From: SAR86 cluster bacterium
GTDB taxonomy: Bacteria; Pseudomonadota; Gammaproteobacteria; Pseudomonadales; Azotimanducaceae
Direction: 5' to 3'
NCBI GenBank assembly: GCA_013204195.1
Contig: JABMOJ010000314.1
Coordinates: 1-6,977 of the forward strand
DNA: 6,977 nucleotides
Shown here: in pieces, positions 1 to 6,180 of the stretch
Numbering within the stretch: the first letter of the stretch is position 1
Layout of the letters: each line of letters begins with the position of its first letter
Notes under the pieces: model-generated
Told to the model about the DNA's origin: nothing
Databases searched by the model: none
The model's input: the letters and a program-made list of their open reading frames with translations, nothing else
Position numbers and translations under genes: made by a program

Positions 1-1357
1 AGCCAACATACCCTGGATCCTGAGCCGAGCCACCTAAGGGCTCGCCGTCAAGATGGGCGGTAAAAATCCCGATCTCACTCACCAATCTCTCAACCCGCTG
101 GGCTTTCCCCTCGCGAACCCGCAAGGTGGCAACCTCTCGACCTGTCGGCTGGAGTCGACGCATCAACGTCCACCCGGGATAGGCTTTTTTGTCGAGGGTT
201 GCCAACCGCTCGATAATGGCCCCATCAAACAGGCAGTGGCCGCCACCCTCACCCTGATTTTTCATCACCCATTGGCTGGTACCAGATTCCTGCAAGCGAT
301 TAGCGGTGCTCTCATCCACCAAGCGCATTTCTACAAAAATCGCTTTTAAAGCGGCAGCCTCTGCAGGCGTAAAACCCAGGGCATGCAACAGACTTGCAGG
401 ATTAGACGCAATATATTGTTGCATCCGTTTGCTGGTAGCGAGTTGCTGGGACACTGTCGCGTTGACGGCCACTCGGTGGCGTTCGATAAAGACTCGAACC
501 GCCCGCAGCGCATCGCAACACCGTAGCGAATCGAGATCCGCCGCCACATAGTCTTGGTATTGATACCCGGCTCGCAAATAAACCACATCAATGGGACCGA
601 CATCTTCGAGCATCAGGCGCAGGTTTGGGCCCGTGGATAACCGCTTATGCAACTGACGCATGGTCCGCCGACAGGTCTTAACCCCGCGACGTTGCAATGC
701 CCTTTCAAGCAGTCGCTGATCAAAAATATTGTCCTCGTCTTCTTGGACGATCATGAGGAAGGTCGCTGTGTCGCCGTCTTTAGCCTCACGACGGACGTGA
801 TTGGCCGCCAGCGTGATCGCCTCTGCCAGCCTACTGGTGGCCGGGTTCGGCACAATCGTCGCACCCGTAGCAGCAGAATAACGGGCAAAATCCTCTGGCC
901 AGCGCTGCTGAATATAAAGGTGTAATTGCTGTATGCGGTCACCGAAGGGCGCCATACCCGCGGCAATACTGTTGCACTCAACGAGACTCGGACCCAAGGT
1001 GCTGTCGAGCATAAAATCACTGCGCTGCAGTAACAGTGGAATTCGCGGCAAACTACCCGCCGGCGTAGATAACTCTCGGTGGATAGACAGCAACTCGGCA
1101 AAAAATGGCTCGCTCTCTGCGAGCGGGGCATGTATCTCTTCAAGCAGCGCCGCATTCGCGGCCAACGCCTGGGTCAATCTGCCTAGTAAAGCCGCGGCAT
1201 CAACCAGCGTTTTAAAGCTTTCGACTGAGATTGGCGTTGGCGTCAAAGTAAACGGCACCTGGCGCGCCTGCCCCGGACCGCTGAGAAAACACATATCCAA
1301 CTGCATAGCCTCAGCGACCACGTCATCGATCATTGCGTTACTGATAATATCAAACAT
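1..1357 (-). CDS. Eukaryotic-type glutathione synthetase, 3' end cut off by the window edge
   Basis: Predicted cytosolic ATP-grasp ligase joining gamma-glutamylcysteine and glycine to give glutathione. Reading the minus strand from ATG 1357 gives 452 codons without a stop; human GSS has 474 residues, so about 25-30 are missing. Landmarks matching human GSS in order: R112 (human R125); E127-x-N129 (Mg/ATP ligands E144, N146); E208-x-N210-I-F-D-Q214 (E214, N216, Q220); R262-x-G-Y265 (R267, Y270); K310 (K305); K366 and the Gly-rich loop E370-G-G-G (K364, E368-GGG); S427-E428-x-G-I-F (E425). The final visible Y-V-G leads into the family's LLRTK segment. Differences from human: I-A-A-G replaces I-S-A-S at 131-134, G369 replaces R367, H374-C375 replaces N372-N373, and F377 replaces Y375. 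An in-frame stop at 1424-1426 limits upstream extension, and 1357 is the first ATG; GGAA about 10 bases upstream is a weak ribosome site. The family call is firm. The exact substrate is inferred and could be another gamma-glutamyl peptide. Confidence 0.9.
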   Translation of the reverse strand, partial: MFDIISNAMIDDVVAEAMQLDMCFLSGPGQARQVPFTLTPTPISVESFKTLVDAAALLGRLTQALAANAALLEEIHAPLAESEPFFAELLSIHRELSTPAGSLPRIPLLLQRSDFMLDSTLGPSLVECNSIAAGMAPFGDRIQQLHLYIQQRWPEDFARYSAATGATIVPNPATSRLAEAITLAANHVRREAKDGDTATFLMIVQEDEDNIFDQRLLERALQRRGVKTCRRTMRQLHKRLSTGPNLRLMLEDVGPIDVVYLRAGYQYQDYVAADLDSLRCCDALRAVRVFIERHRVAVNATVSQQLATSKRMQQYIASNPASLLHALGFTPAEAAALKAIFVEMRLVDESTANRLQESGTSQWVMKNQGEGGGHCLFDGAIIERLATLDKKAYPGWTLMRRLQPTGREVATLRVREGKAQRVERLVSEIGIFTAHLDGEPLGGSAQDPGYVG

Positions 1358-1384
1358 GGCGGGGAATTCCGTTCGCGATATGTC

Positions 1385-1390
1385 AGTATA
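1385..1390 (-). promoter_or_regulatory. Possible -10 box for the glutathione synthetase gene
   Basis: On the minus strand this reads TATACT, five of six matches to the sigma-70 -10 consensus. It would place the start site about 20 bases before ATG 1357. No convincing -35 hexamer lies 16-18 bases upstream. A small inverted repeat (GGCGG/CCGCC, 8-base loop, about 1404-1420) sits where a -35 would be. It is weak evidence, reported because the gene must be transcribed from the gap or by read-through from the operon above. Confidence 0.25.
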
Positions 1391-1440
1391 CGGAATCAAC
1401 CCGGCGGTTAGGAAGCCGCCAAATCACTGGGGCGTGCTGG

Positions 1441-1539
1441 CTAACGGGCTAACAACTTAGAAGTCACGGCAGCGAAAGCTTTCTGCATCGCCCAGCCATA
1501 AAAGACGCCCACGACGACATAAGGCCATTCGAGCAACAA
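1441..1539 (-). CDS. Possible 32-residue hydrophobic small protein or gene remnant
   Basis: A short frame between an in-frame stop at 1543-1545 and stop TAG at 1441-1443. It has no ATG at its head; TTG at 1539 or 1536 would be the start. The product would read roughly MLLEW-PYVVVGVFYGW-AMQKAFAAV and end SKLLAR: one hydrophobic segment of about 12-15 residues followed by a basic, amphipathic tail, as in small inner-membrane proteins or the C-terminus of a membrane protein. I see no clear ribosome site. It lies 83 bases upstream of the glutathione synthetase start on the same strand. It may be a real small ORF, the last piece of a decayed gene, or chance. I do not recognise a family. Confidence 0.2.
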   Translation of the reverse strand: MLLEWPYVVVGVFYGWAMQKAFAAVTSKLLAR

Positions 1540-1585
1540 CCGCTAGCATTCTGCCCGGAGATAGCTGAAGGCAAAAACGCAGTTG

Positions 1586-1610
1586 AAAATGGGGTCGGGG
1601 TAAAATTTAC
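1586..1610. repeat. Motif resembling sequences repeated near REP-associated transposases
   Basis: The stretch contains TGGGGTCGGGGTAAAATT. From memory, close variants (TGGGGTCAGAGTAAAATT and its complement) recur many times in gammaproteobacterial genomes next to Y1/REP-associated tyrosine transposase genes and as solo copies. No transposase gene is visible here and there is no second copy in this window, so this would be an isolated remnant. The assignment depends on recalled similarity alone. Confidence 0.3.
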
Positions 1611-1730
1611 ATTCGCTTAGCATAAAATGGCATAGCTGCTGCAAGCCGAGAGAACTGGTTTATTGCCGTCAAACCATCAAAAAACCGTGCAGTCCCAGCA
1701 TCATCGACACCCATCGCCGCCGGTTTTGGA

Positions 1731-2750
1731 TCACACTGGGTTAGCAATTTTGAGTAGTTGTTTGCCCACATTCTGCCCAGTGTAGAGTCGTTGCAAGGTG
1801 CTGGGAATATTCTCAAAACCTTCTTTCAAGTCTACCTGGTAGATGATATCGCCCGCCGCTACCCATGCCATCAATTCATGAATCGCTTCCATGGCGCGGG
1901 GTAAATAATCCAAAATGATAAATCCTTGCATGCGACCACGATTGGTAATCAAGTTCATTAAATTGGCCGGGCCCGGTACGGGATCCGTAGCGTTATAGCC
2001 GGAAATACCGCCGCACATCACAATACGAGAATGCAGATTGAGATGATTCAGAGCGGCCTCGAGAATATCGCCACCCACATTGTCGAAAAAGACATCCCAT
2101 TTTTCGGGGCAATGCAGGGCAATTTGGGCGTTCACATCTGCGTTTTTGTAGTCAATCACCGCATCGAACCCGGCTTGCTCTTTCAGCCAACGACACTTCT
2201 CGGGGCCGCCGGCAATACCCACCACACGGCACCCTTTGAGCTTAGCGATTTGCCCGACAATTGAGCCCGTTGCACCCGCCGCGCCAGACACCAGCACTGT
2301 TTCTCCAGCTTTAGGCAAACCAATATCAAGCAAACCAAAATATGCGGTGAGTCCGGTAATGCCAAGAATCGACAACATCATTTCTGGCGACACCCCTGCC
2401 GGCAACTTGGTTAAACCCATAGGGCCTTGCCCGGGTGCCACCACCGCATAGTCTTGCCACCCACCGGTCGTTTGTACCAGCTCACCCACCGCGAAGTCAT
2501 CGTGCTGGGAATCCACTACTTGACCAACGGAACCTGCCCGCATCGTCTCGCCCATACCCACAGGCGGCAAATAGCCCGGTCGATCAACCATCCAATTGCG
2601 CTGGGTGGGATCGAAGGACAGGAACAAATTTTTGACCAGCACCTCGCCGGCACTCAGCGTCGGAATCGGCGATTCAGCATACTCGAAGTTCTGTGGACCG
2701 ATCATGCCTGCGGGTCTTGCGGCTAACAACCACTGTCGATTTATAGTCAC
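1731..2750 (-). CDS. NADP-dependent MDR-family oxidoreductase (YncB/CurA/leukotriene B4 dehydrogenase-like)
   Basis: A 339-residue zinc-independent medium-chain dehydrogenase, predicted to use NADPH in the cytosol to reduce the C=C bond of alpha,beta-unsaturated ketones or aldehydes. The N-terminal GroES-like domain carries L-S-F-D-P-T-Q-R at about 44-51. The Rossmann loop GAAGATGSIVGQIAK is at 156-170, followed by G-x-R-V-V-G-I-A-G-G-P-E-K-C at 173-186, where K185 is the likely NADP-phosphate contact. WDVFFDNVGG at 218-227, GRMQGFIILDY at 272-282 and the terminal G-x-N-x-G-K-Q at 325-331 are family hallmarks. No zinc-binding Cys cluster is seen and the length is normal. The start is GTG at 2750, chosen because AAGGAG lies 7 bases upstream. 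It sits 62 bp after the tetR stop and is probably the last gene of the calB-type operon. The family is clear; the natural substrate is unknown. Confidence 0.9.
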   Translation of the reverse strand: MTINRQWLLAARPAGMIGPQNFEYAESPIPTLSAGEVLVKNLFLSFDPTQRNWMVDRPGYLPPVGMGETMRAGSVGQVVDSQHDDFAVGELVQTTGGWQDYAVVAPGQGPMGLTKLPAGVSPEMMLSILGITGLTAYFGLLDIGLPKAGETVLVSGAAGATGSIVGQIAKLKGCRVVGIAGGPEKCRWLKEQAGFDAVIDYKNADVNAQIALHCPEKWDVFFDNVGGDILEAALNHLNLHSRIVMCGGISGYNATDPVPGPANLMNLITNRGRMQGFIILDYLPRAMEAIHELMAWVAAGDIIYQVDLKEGFENIPSTLQRLYTGQNVGKQLLKIANPV

Positions 2751-2762
2751 TGGTTTTCTCCT

Positions 2763-2774
2763 TGATATATATCA
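2763..2774. promoter_or_regulatory. 12-bp perfect palindrome upstream of the reductase ribosome site
   Basis: TGATATATATCA reads the same on both strands and lies in the 62-bp gap between tetR and the reductase, directly before AAGGAG on the minus strand. It could be a regulator site, an AT-rich element helping translation initiation, or chance. It does not match the TGAC-N5-GTCA sites upstream of the dehydrogenase. Confidence 0.3.
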
Positions 2775-2812
2775 GCAAAATTTAGGGGCATAGCACAAAT
2801 GTTATTCGTCAT

Positions 2813-3472
2813 TCACTCGGCCGGGCTTGCATCAGCGCGGACCCCCGCAATAATCCGGCAAGCATTCTTAATGAAAATATTTTCCGACGAGAATGCCTCG
2901 ATTAATGCCTGAACATCTGCAGGGATAGCCTCTCCCTGGAGTGAGGGGCCTTGGTCTGCTCTCGTGGCACCGACCAACAAGACACCCATCGTTCTCACCA
3001 CCTCAAGTGCCTGAGGCTGATTTAGGCCGAGTATAGCTGCAGAGGTTTCGGCAATCTTTGCTACCCGATCGATAAAAATTCGCTTCGACTCCACCAGCCG
3101 CTCAATGGCGACATTGTGCTCAATCACGTGTTCGAGTCTCGCCAACAACGGTACAAAGCTGCCATCTGCCATCGCGGTGACATAGAGTATTTTCACATAG
3201 TCATTGTCGTCCATAGGGCGATCGAGACGATTAAGAAACACCTGACTCCAACGAACCAAGCTTTGGTTGTACAGGGTAAGGAAAACTTCCTCTCGGGTTT
3301 TGAAATATAGGTACAGCGTTCCCTTGACGACTCCAGCCAATTTGGCCAGATTCCCCATCGAAAACGCCTCATACCCAACATCACGAAAATGCGCCTCGGC
3401 CGCATCCAAAATCTGCTGACGACGGAAGTCTTTCTGTGCCTCTGTTCGCGCTCGCTTAAGATTAGAGCTCAT
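2813..3472 (-). CDS. TetR/AcrR-family transcriptional regulator
   Basis: A 219-residue one-component regulator, normal length for TetR proteins. The N-terminal DNA-binding domain spans about 15-64: helix 1 is R-Q-Q-I-L-D-A-A-E-A-H-F, and the helix-turn-helix signature runs from F37-S-M through L-A-K-L-A-G-V to G-T-L-Y-L-Y-F-K-T-R-E-E-V-F (51-64). The C-terminal half is helical and variable and should form the ligand pocket and dimer interface; its ligand cannot be read from the sequence. ATG 3472 overlaps the dehydrogenase stop in an ATGA arrangement, and only a weak TAAG-like ribosome site precedes it, so translation is probably coupled. Being in the operon downstream of two tandem palindromes, it probably represses its own transcript and is relieved by an aldehyde, acid or acyl-CoA. 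That target and effector are inferences. Confidence 0.92.
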   Translation of the reverse strand: MSSNLKRARTEAQKDFRRQQILDAAEAHFRDVGYEAFSMGNLAKLAGVVKGTLYLYFKTREEVFLTLYNQSLVRWSQVFLNRLDRPMDDNDYVKILYVTAMADGSFVPLLARLEHVIEHNVAIERLVESKRIFIDRVAKIAETSAAILGLNQPQALEVVRTMGVLLVGATRADQGPSLQGEAIPADVQALIEAFSSENIFIKNACRIIAGVRADASPAE

Positions 3473-4929
3473 CGCTTAATTTGATCTCGAATGTTTTTCT
3501 CAGAAGTATCACCGTAAGGAGGCAGAAGGCCTGCCAACTTCGCAACGTTGAAGTGTTTCGTTTGTCGGTAAATCGCCTTGGCGTGACTAAATGTCTTGAA
3601 GCCTTCTACGCCGTGATAAGCGCCCATGCCACTGGGTCCTATGCCGCCAAAGGGTAAATCTTTTTGGAGCATGTGGAACATCACGTCATTGATACACACA
3701 CCTCCAGACGTGGTACCCGTCAGGAAACGCTCCTCTTGCGCCTTATCTTTACCAAAATAATAGGCCGCTAAGGGGCGCGGCTTACTATTGATATAGCTGA
3801 TCGTTTCCTCAAAGTTTTTATAAGTTTTGATCGGCAGCAACGGCCCAAAGATTTCATCCTGCATGCACAACGCTTCATCATCTGGATTAATGATCAGGGT
3901 AGGTGGCATTTTCTGCATGGGATTAGCCTCGAAATCTTCACTCCCAGGGTTGATGCTCACTGTTTTAACTCCCCGCTGATCAGCGTCGTTCAGATAACTC
4001 GTCAAACGCTGATAATGGCGGTCATTGACCACCGCCGTATATTGTTCATTATTAAGCAAGCTGGGATACATTTCAGTGACGATACGTGTTGCCTGCGCAA
4101 TCACCTCATCGAGCAATTCTTCGGGCACTAACAGATAATCTGGCGCGATGCAGACTTGACCTGCATTTAGCAATTTCCCCACCATAACTCGCTCTACGGC
4201 TTGAGTCAGGTCGGCGCTACGAGATATGACCACTGGCGACTTGCCACCCAACTCGAGCGTCACTGGCACCAAGTTTCGCGCAGCAGCACCCATAATATGT
4301 CGCGCAACACTCGTGGCACCGGTAAAAATCATGTGATCAAAGGGCAACCCAGAGAAGGCCTGGCCCACTTCAGGGCCACCGGTAAAGACGCAAAGCTCCG
4401 TCGGATCGAAGGCCTCAGAAACCATATCCGAGATCAAAGCTGAGGTAGCCGGCGTGAACTCCGATGGCTTAATCATCGCCCGGTTGCCTGCCGCAAGTAC
4501 GCCGGCAAGAGGTTCAAACACCATACCGAGTGGAAAGTTCCAAGGTGCGAGTACCCCAACCACACCCTTAGGTTGGTATTCGATGGTTGACCGCCCGCCC
4601 AGCAGATTTAATGGAAACATGGACGATCGCTTTTCCTGCTTCATCCACCCCTTGAGGTGCTGCCGACAATGCTTCAGGCACCCAATGGAGCCACTGACGT
4701 CCGTCATCAGGTTGACCTGCCTTGGCCGACAGCCAAAATCCTGATTCATCGCATCACTAATAGCTTCCGAATGTTTCACCAGCATGTCGATTGCACGATT
4801 GATCCGATCGATACGGATACCCGCAGACACCATACCTTCACTGAGATAGCTCTCACGCTGGAGCTGCAATGCAGCCTGCATCGCCGTCTCGATATCAGCT
4901 GGTGGTGCTATATTTTGTGGGGCGTTCAT
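3469..4929 (-). CDS. calB: Coniferyl-aldehyde-type dehydrogenase (class 3-like ALDH)
   Basis: A 486-residue NAD(P)-dependent aldehyde dehydrogenase oxidising an aldehyde to its acid. Visible ALDH motifs: P-W-N131-F-P with the oxyanion-hole Asn; K154-P-S-E157 for cofactor binding; F-T-G-A-T-S at 202-207; general base E226 in L-E-L-G-G-K-S-P; nucleophile C260 in N-A-G-Q-V-C; E359-I-F-G-P; and P-F-G-G-I-G-P-S-G-M-G at 426-436. The shortened N-terminus and the overall pattern resemble coniferyl aldehyde dehydrogenases and class 3 ALDHs. Proteins annotated this way occur widely in marine gammaproteobacteria that do not necessarily grow on lignin monomers, so a fatty or aromatic aldehyde substrate is equally possible. 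ATG 4929 is preceded by AGGA with an 8-base gap, a good ribosome site. It is the first gene of the operon, overlaps tetR by 4 bp, and has two palindromes and a promoter-like element just upstream. The symbol rests on family resemblance only. Confidence 0.9.
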   Translation of the reverse strand: MNAPQNIAPPADIETAMQAALQLQRESYLSEGMVSAGIRIDRINRAIDMLVKHSEAISDAMNQDFGCRPRQVNLMTDVSGSIGCLKHCRQHLKGWMKQEKRSSMFPLNLLGGRSTIEYQPKGVVGVLAPWNFPLGMVFEPLAGVLAAGNRAMIKPSEFTPATSALISDMVSEAFDPTELCVFTGGPEVGQAFSGLPFDHMIFTGATSVARHIMGAAARNLVPVTLELGGKSPVVISRSADLTQAVERVMVGKLLNAGQVCIAPDYLLVPEELLDEVIAQATRIVTEMYPSLLNNEQYTAVVNDRHYQRLTSYLNDADQRGVKTVSINPGSEDFEANPMQKMPPTLIINPDDEALCMQDEIFGPLLPIKTYKNFEETISYINSKPRPLAAYYFGKDKAQEERFLTGTTSGGVCINDVMFHMLQKDLPFGGIGPSGMGAYHGVEGFKTFSHAKAIYRQTKHFNVAKLAGLLPPYGDTSEKNIRDQIKR

Positions 4930-4936
4930 AAAAGAT

Positions 4937-4940
4937 TCCT
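4937..4940 (-). promoter_or_regulatory. Ribosome binding site of the aldehyde dehydrogenase gene
   Basis: AGGA on the minus strand, about 8 bases before ATG 4929. It supports this Met as the start of the operon's first gene. Confidence 0.65.
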
Positions 4941-4952
4941 GTTTAGACTATT

Positions 4953-4969
4953 AATGACTTGTGGTCATT
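4953..4969. promoter_or_regulatory. Putative TetR operator 1 (start-site proximal)
   Basis: AATGAC-TTGTG-GTCATT, an inverted repeat with 6-bp arms and a 5-bp centre. Its core TGAC-N5-GTCA has the same 13-bp geometry as operator 2, and both share the half-site GGTCATT. The centre (4961) lies over the predicted transcription start, so a bound dimer would block initiation. Binding by the adjacent TetR protein is inferred from proximity and symmetry. Confidence 0.6.
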
Positions 4970-4995
4970 TAACAACTGACCGTCGGTCATTGCAA
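4967..4995 (-). promoter_or_regulatory. Candidate sigma-70 promoter of the dehydrogenase-tetR-reductase operon
   Basis: On the minus strand a -35-like TTGCAA (4995-4990) and a -10-like TTAAAT (4972-4967) are separated by exactly 17 bases. Each matches its consensus at four of six positions. The expected start is near 4960, giving a leader of about 30 bases that includes the AGGA ribosome site. The spacer contains operator 2. A perfect TATAAT further upstream (5056-5051, minus) lacks a suitable -35. Confidence 0.5.
4977..4989. promoter_or_regulatory. Putative TetR operator 2 (between -35 and -10)
   Basis: TGACCG-T-CGGTCA is a perfect 13-bp palindrome about a single central base, of the kind often bound by TetR dimers. 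Its centre (4983) is 22 bp, about two helical turns, from the centre of operator 1, so the two sites face nearly the same side of the DNA. It lies inside the 17-bp promoter spacer, a classic repression position. Confidence 0.65.
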
Positions 4996-5232
4996 GTCTT
5001 TTCTATACACCCGCGGTAATTTGGCTTGATAGAACTTGAGTGTAGGCCGGATTATAGTGGCGCACTACCGAGTATCAGTGCATGCAAACGGGGATTTTTT
5101 AGAGTGTGAAGACTGACGTGAATAGGTTTGTCCGCCGGGGCTGACGGCAAGGTTAGGACCGGCAACCCCGACCTGGGTGCGGATGACAGGATCTTACTTC
5201 ATTCGCCAAATTCACCTCGGCGGTGACAAGTT

Positions 5233-6180
5233 TTATAGACGCTGCGCCACCGCGAGCGCCGTCGAGTAGCCGCCCTTGCACTGTTGTACTTGCTCAGACC
5301 AGTCGCGCCACATATCGCCTTGGGCCGGCGTCCCTCGAAGCGCGTCTAAATCCGTGGTCCAAAAATCTGCTAGCACCGCCTGACGCAGGGTATTCGTGTA
5401 GTTATGCCCCGCCATATGCGCCAAGCGGTGGTGCCAAAACACGATATCACCCGCCTTGCCCCAACACTCCACCGGCTTTAACTCTTCGTTGAGCTTGGCA
5501 ATTTCCTGCAAATATTCAGGGCTATGTGCGATGCCTTTGTAGCTCGGCAAATGTTCATAATAAGGAATGCGCGGCTGGTCATAGCGCAACGCAAAGGTTG
5601 GATACAATCGCTCATGGGATCCTGGCCAGACCTTAAACCCACCTCCGTCTTGCGGACAATCACCAATCAGGCCAACGACACCTAACTGAAATGGATGACC
5701 GTCCGTATGACACTGATCCGGCTCGACGGCTCTATTACCATAGGGCAAAGTGCAATAAACACCGCGGGCGCCTTCGTTCCCAGTGGCCGGATCTGTCGGA
5801 CCCCCAGGCCAGGCATTCCCATAGCTACCCATGGGTAAGCCGTTAGCTACCGCTTGCCGCAAATGGCCACCCAGCAGTTGCGTCGCCATCGCGCAAATGG
5901 ATTCGCTATAGATTAGCTTGATCACCTCTGGGCTGACACCTAAGAACCGATTCAGCCAGCGATAACCTTGGCGTACATGACGCGTATCAGTACTTTCATC
6001 GGTGGTTTTGAAAGGCCCAATCTGGCTTGTGGGATCATCAGCTTGAATCGCTGCATTTATCGGCAAGCCTTGCCACATCAACTCACGCACTTTCTCGCAT
6101 TGGTCCTGGGCCATGGCGCCAGGCACTATCAGATAGCCCTTAGCTTTAAAAAAACTGATCTGCTCGTCGCTTAGTATCAT
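5233..6180 (-). CDS. Phytanoyl-CoA dioxygenase (PhyH)-family Fe(II)/2-oxoglutarate oxygenase
   Basis: A 315-residue cytosolic non-haem iron oxygenase, predicted to hydroxylate an organic substrate while converting 2-oxoglutarate and O2 to succinate and CO2. The iron site is visible as H158-T-D160 within C-H-T-D-G-H, with distal H255 in the pattern G-D-I-V-F-W (244-249) ... H255-M-A-G-H-N260 ... R266; R266 is the expected 2-oxoglutarate carboxylate contact. G-G-G-F-K-V-W-P-G-S-H at 179-189 is the usual PhyH strand. H259 near the distal His makes the exact ligand slightly uncertain. ATG 6180 is the only sensible start: an in-frame stop lies at 6190-6192. A GGGG run close to the ATG is a poor ribosome site. 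The PhyH family covers lipid, antibiotic, ectoine and phosphonate hydroxylases, and nothing here decides the substrate. Flanking gaps of 303 and 341 bp suggest it is transcribed alone. Confidence 0.88.
   Translation of the reverse strand: MILSDEQISFFKAKGYLIVPGAMAQDQCEKVRELMWQGLPINAAIQADDPTSQIGPFKTTDESTDTRHVRQGYRWLNRFLGVSPEVIKLIYSESICAMATQLLGGHLRQAVANGLPMGSYGNAWPGGPTDPATGNEGARGVYCTLPYGNRAVEPDQCHTDGHPFQLGVVGLIGDCPQDGGGFKVWPGSHERLYPTFALRYDQPRIPYYEHLPSYKGIAHSPEYLQEIAKLNEELKPVECWGKAGDIVFWHHRLAHMAGHNYTNTLRQAVLADFWTTDLDALRGTPAQGDMWRDWSEQVQQCKGGYSTALAVAQRL

Larger units (their letters stand above)
1358..1730. other. 373-bp gap between the reductase and glutathione synthetase genes
   Basis: No convincing full-length gene. 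It holds the possible hydrophobic mini-ORF (1441-1539), a motif similar to sequences repeated around REP-associated transposases (1586-1610), and a possible -10 box (1385-1390). No strong GC stem followed by a T-run was found downstream of the reductase stop at 1731, so transcription could read through toward the glutathione synthetase gene. A minus-strand frame running from inside the reductase to 1607 looks like a shadow frame. Confidence 0.6.
4930..5232. other. 303-bp gap between the PhyH-family gene and the dehydrogenase operon
   Basis: The part near the dehydrogenase holds its promoter and two operators. The remainder shows no plausible gene on either strand. Other marks: TAGTG-GCG-CACTA (5055-5067), a short inverted repeat that touches a perfect minus-strand TATAAT (5056-5051); an inverted CGGGG/CCCCG pair (5136-5140 and 5166-5170); and a 5-bp stem TCACC/GGTGA (5212-5226) just past the PhyH stop that lacks a proper T-run. 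None is strong enough to call as a terminator or structured RNA. Confidence 0.6.

Noticed and set aside
346..1155. Minus-strand open frames at 346-603 and 751-1155 that could suggest a broken gene
   Set aside because: They are in other frames. The minus-strand frame from 1357 runs to the window edge without any stop and carries all the family motifs, so no frameshift is needed.
933..1460. 175-codon plus-strand open frame starting with ATG
   Set aside because: It lies almost wholly antisense to the glutathione synthetase gene, whose minus-strand frame has clear family motifs. The plus frame is Ser/Ala-rich without recognisable motifs.
1607..1816. 69-codon minus-strand frame overlapping the reductase 3' end
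   Set aside because: Its first half is an out-of-frame copy of reductase coding sequence, no ribosome site was found, and no family is recognised.
4695..4706. TGAC-GTCC-GTCA inverted repeat inside the aldehyde dehydrogenase gene, resembling the operators
   Set aside because: The spacer is 4 rather than 5 bases, giving different half-site phasing, and the sequence is fully explained by codons. Kept out of the operator list.
5051..5056. Perfect TATAAT on the minus strand as a second promoter for the dehydrogenase operon
   Set aside because: No acceptable -35 hexamer at 16-18 bases and no extended -10 TGn. It may be chance in an AT-containing gap.
5136..5170. GC-rich inverted CGGGG/CCCCG pair as a possible structured RNA or riboswitch
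   Set aside because: Inner pairing options conflict (GGTT/AACC overlaps the outer arm), there is no known riboswitch core, and it is more than 200 bases upstream of the dehydrogenase start and beyond the predicted promoter.
5212..5226. TCACC/GGTGA hairpin just after the PhyH-family stop codon as a terminator
   Set aside because: The stem is only 5 bp and is followed by ATTTGG on the minus strand rather than a T-run.
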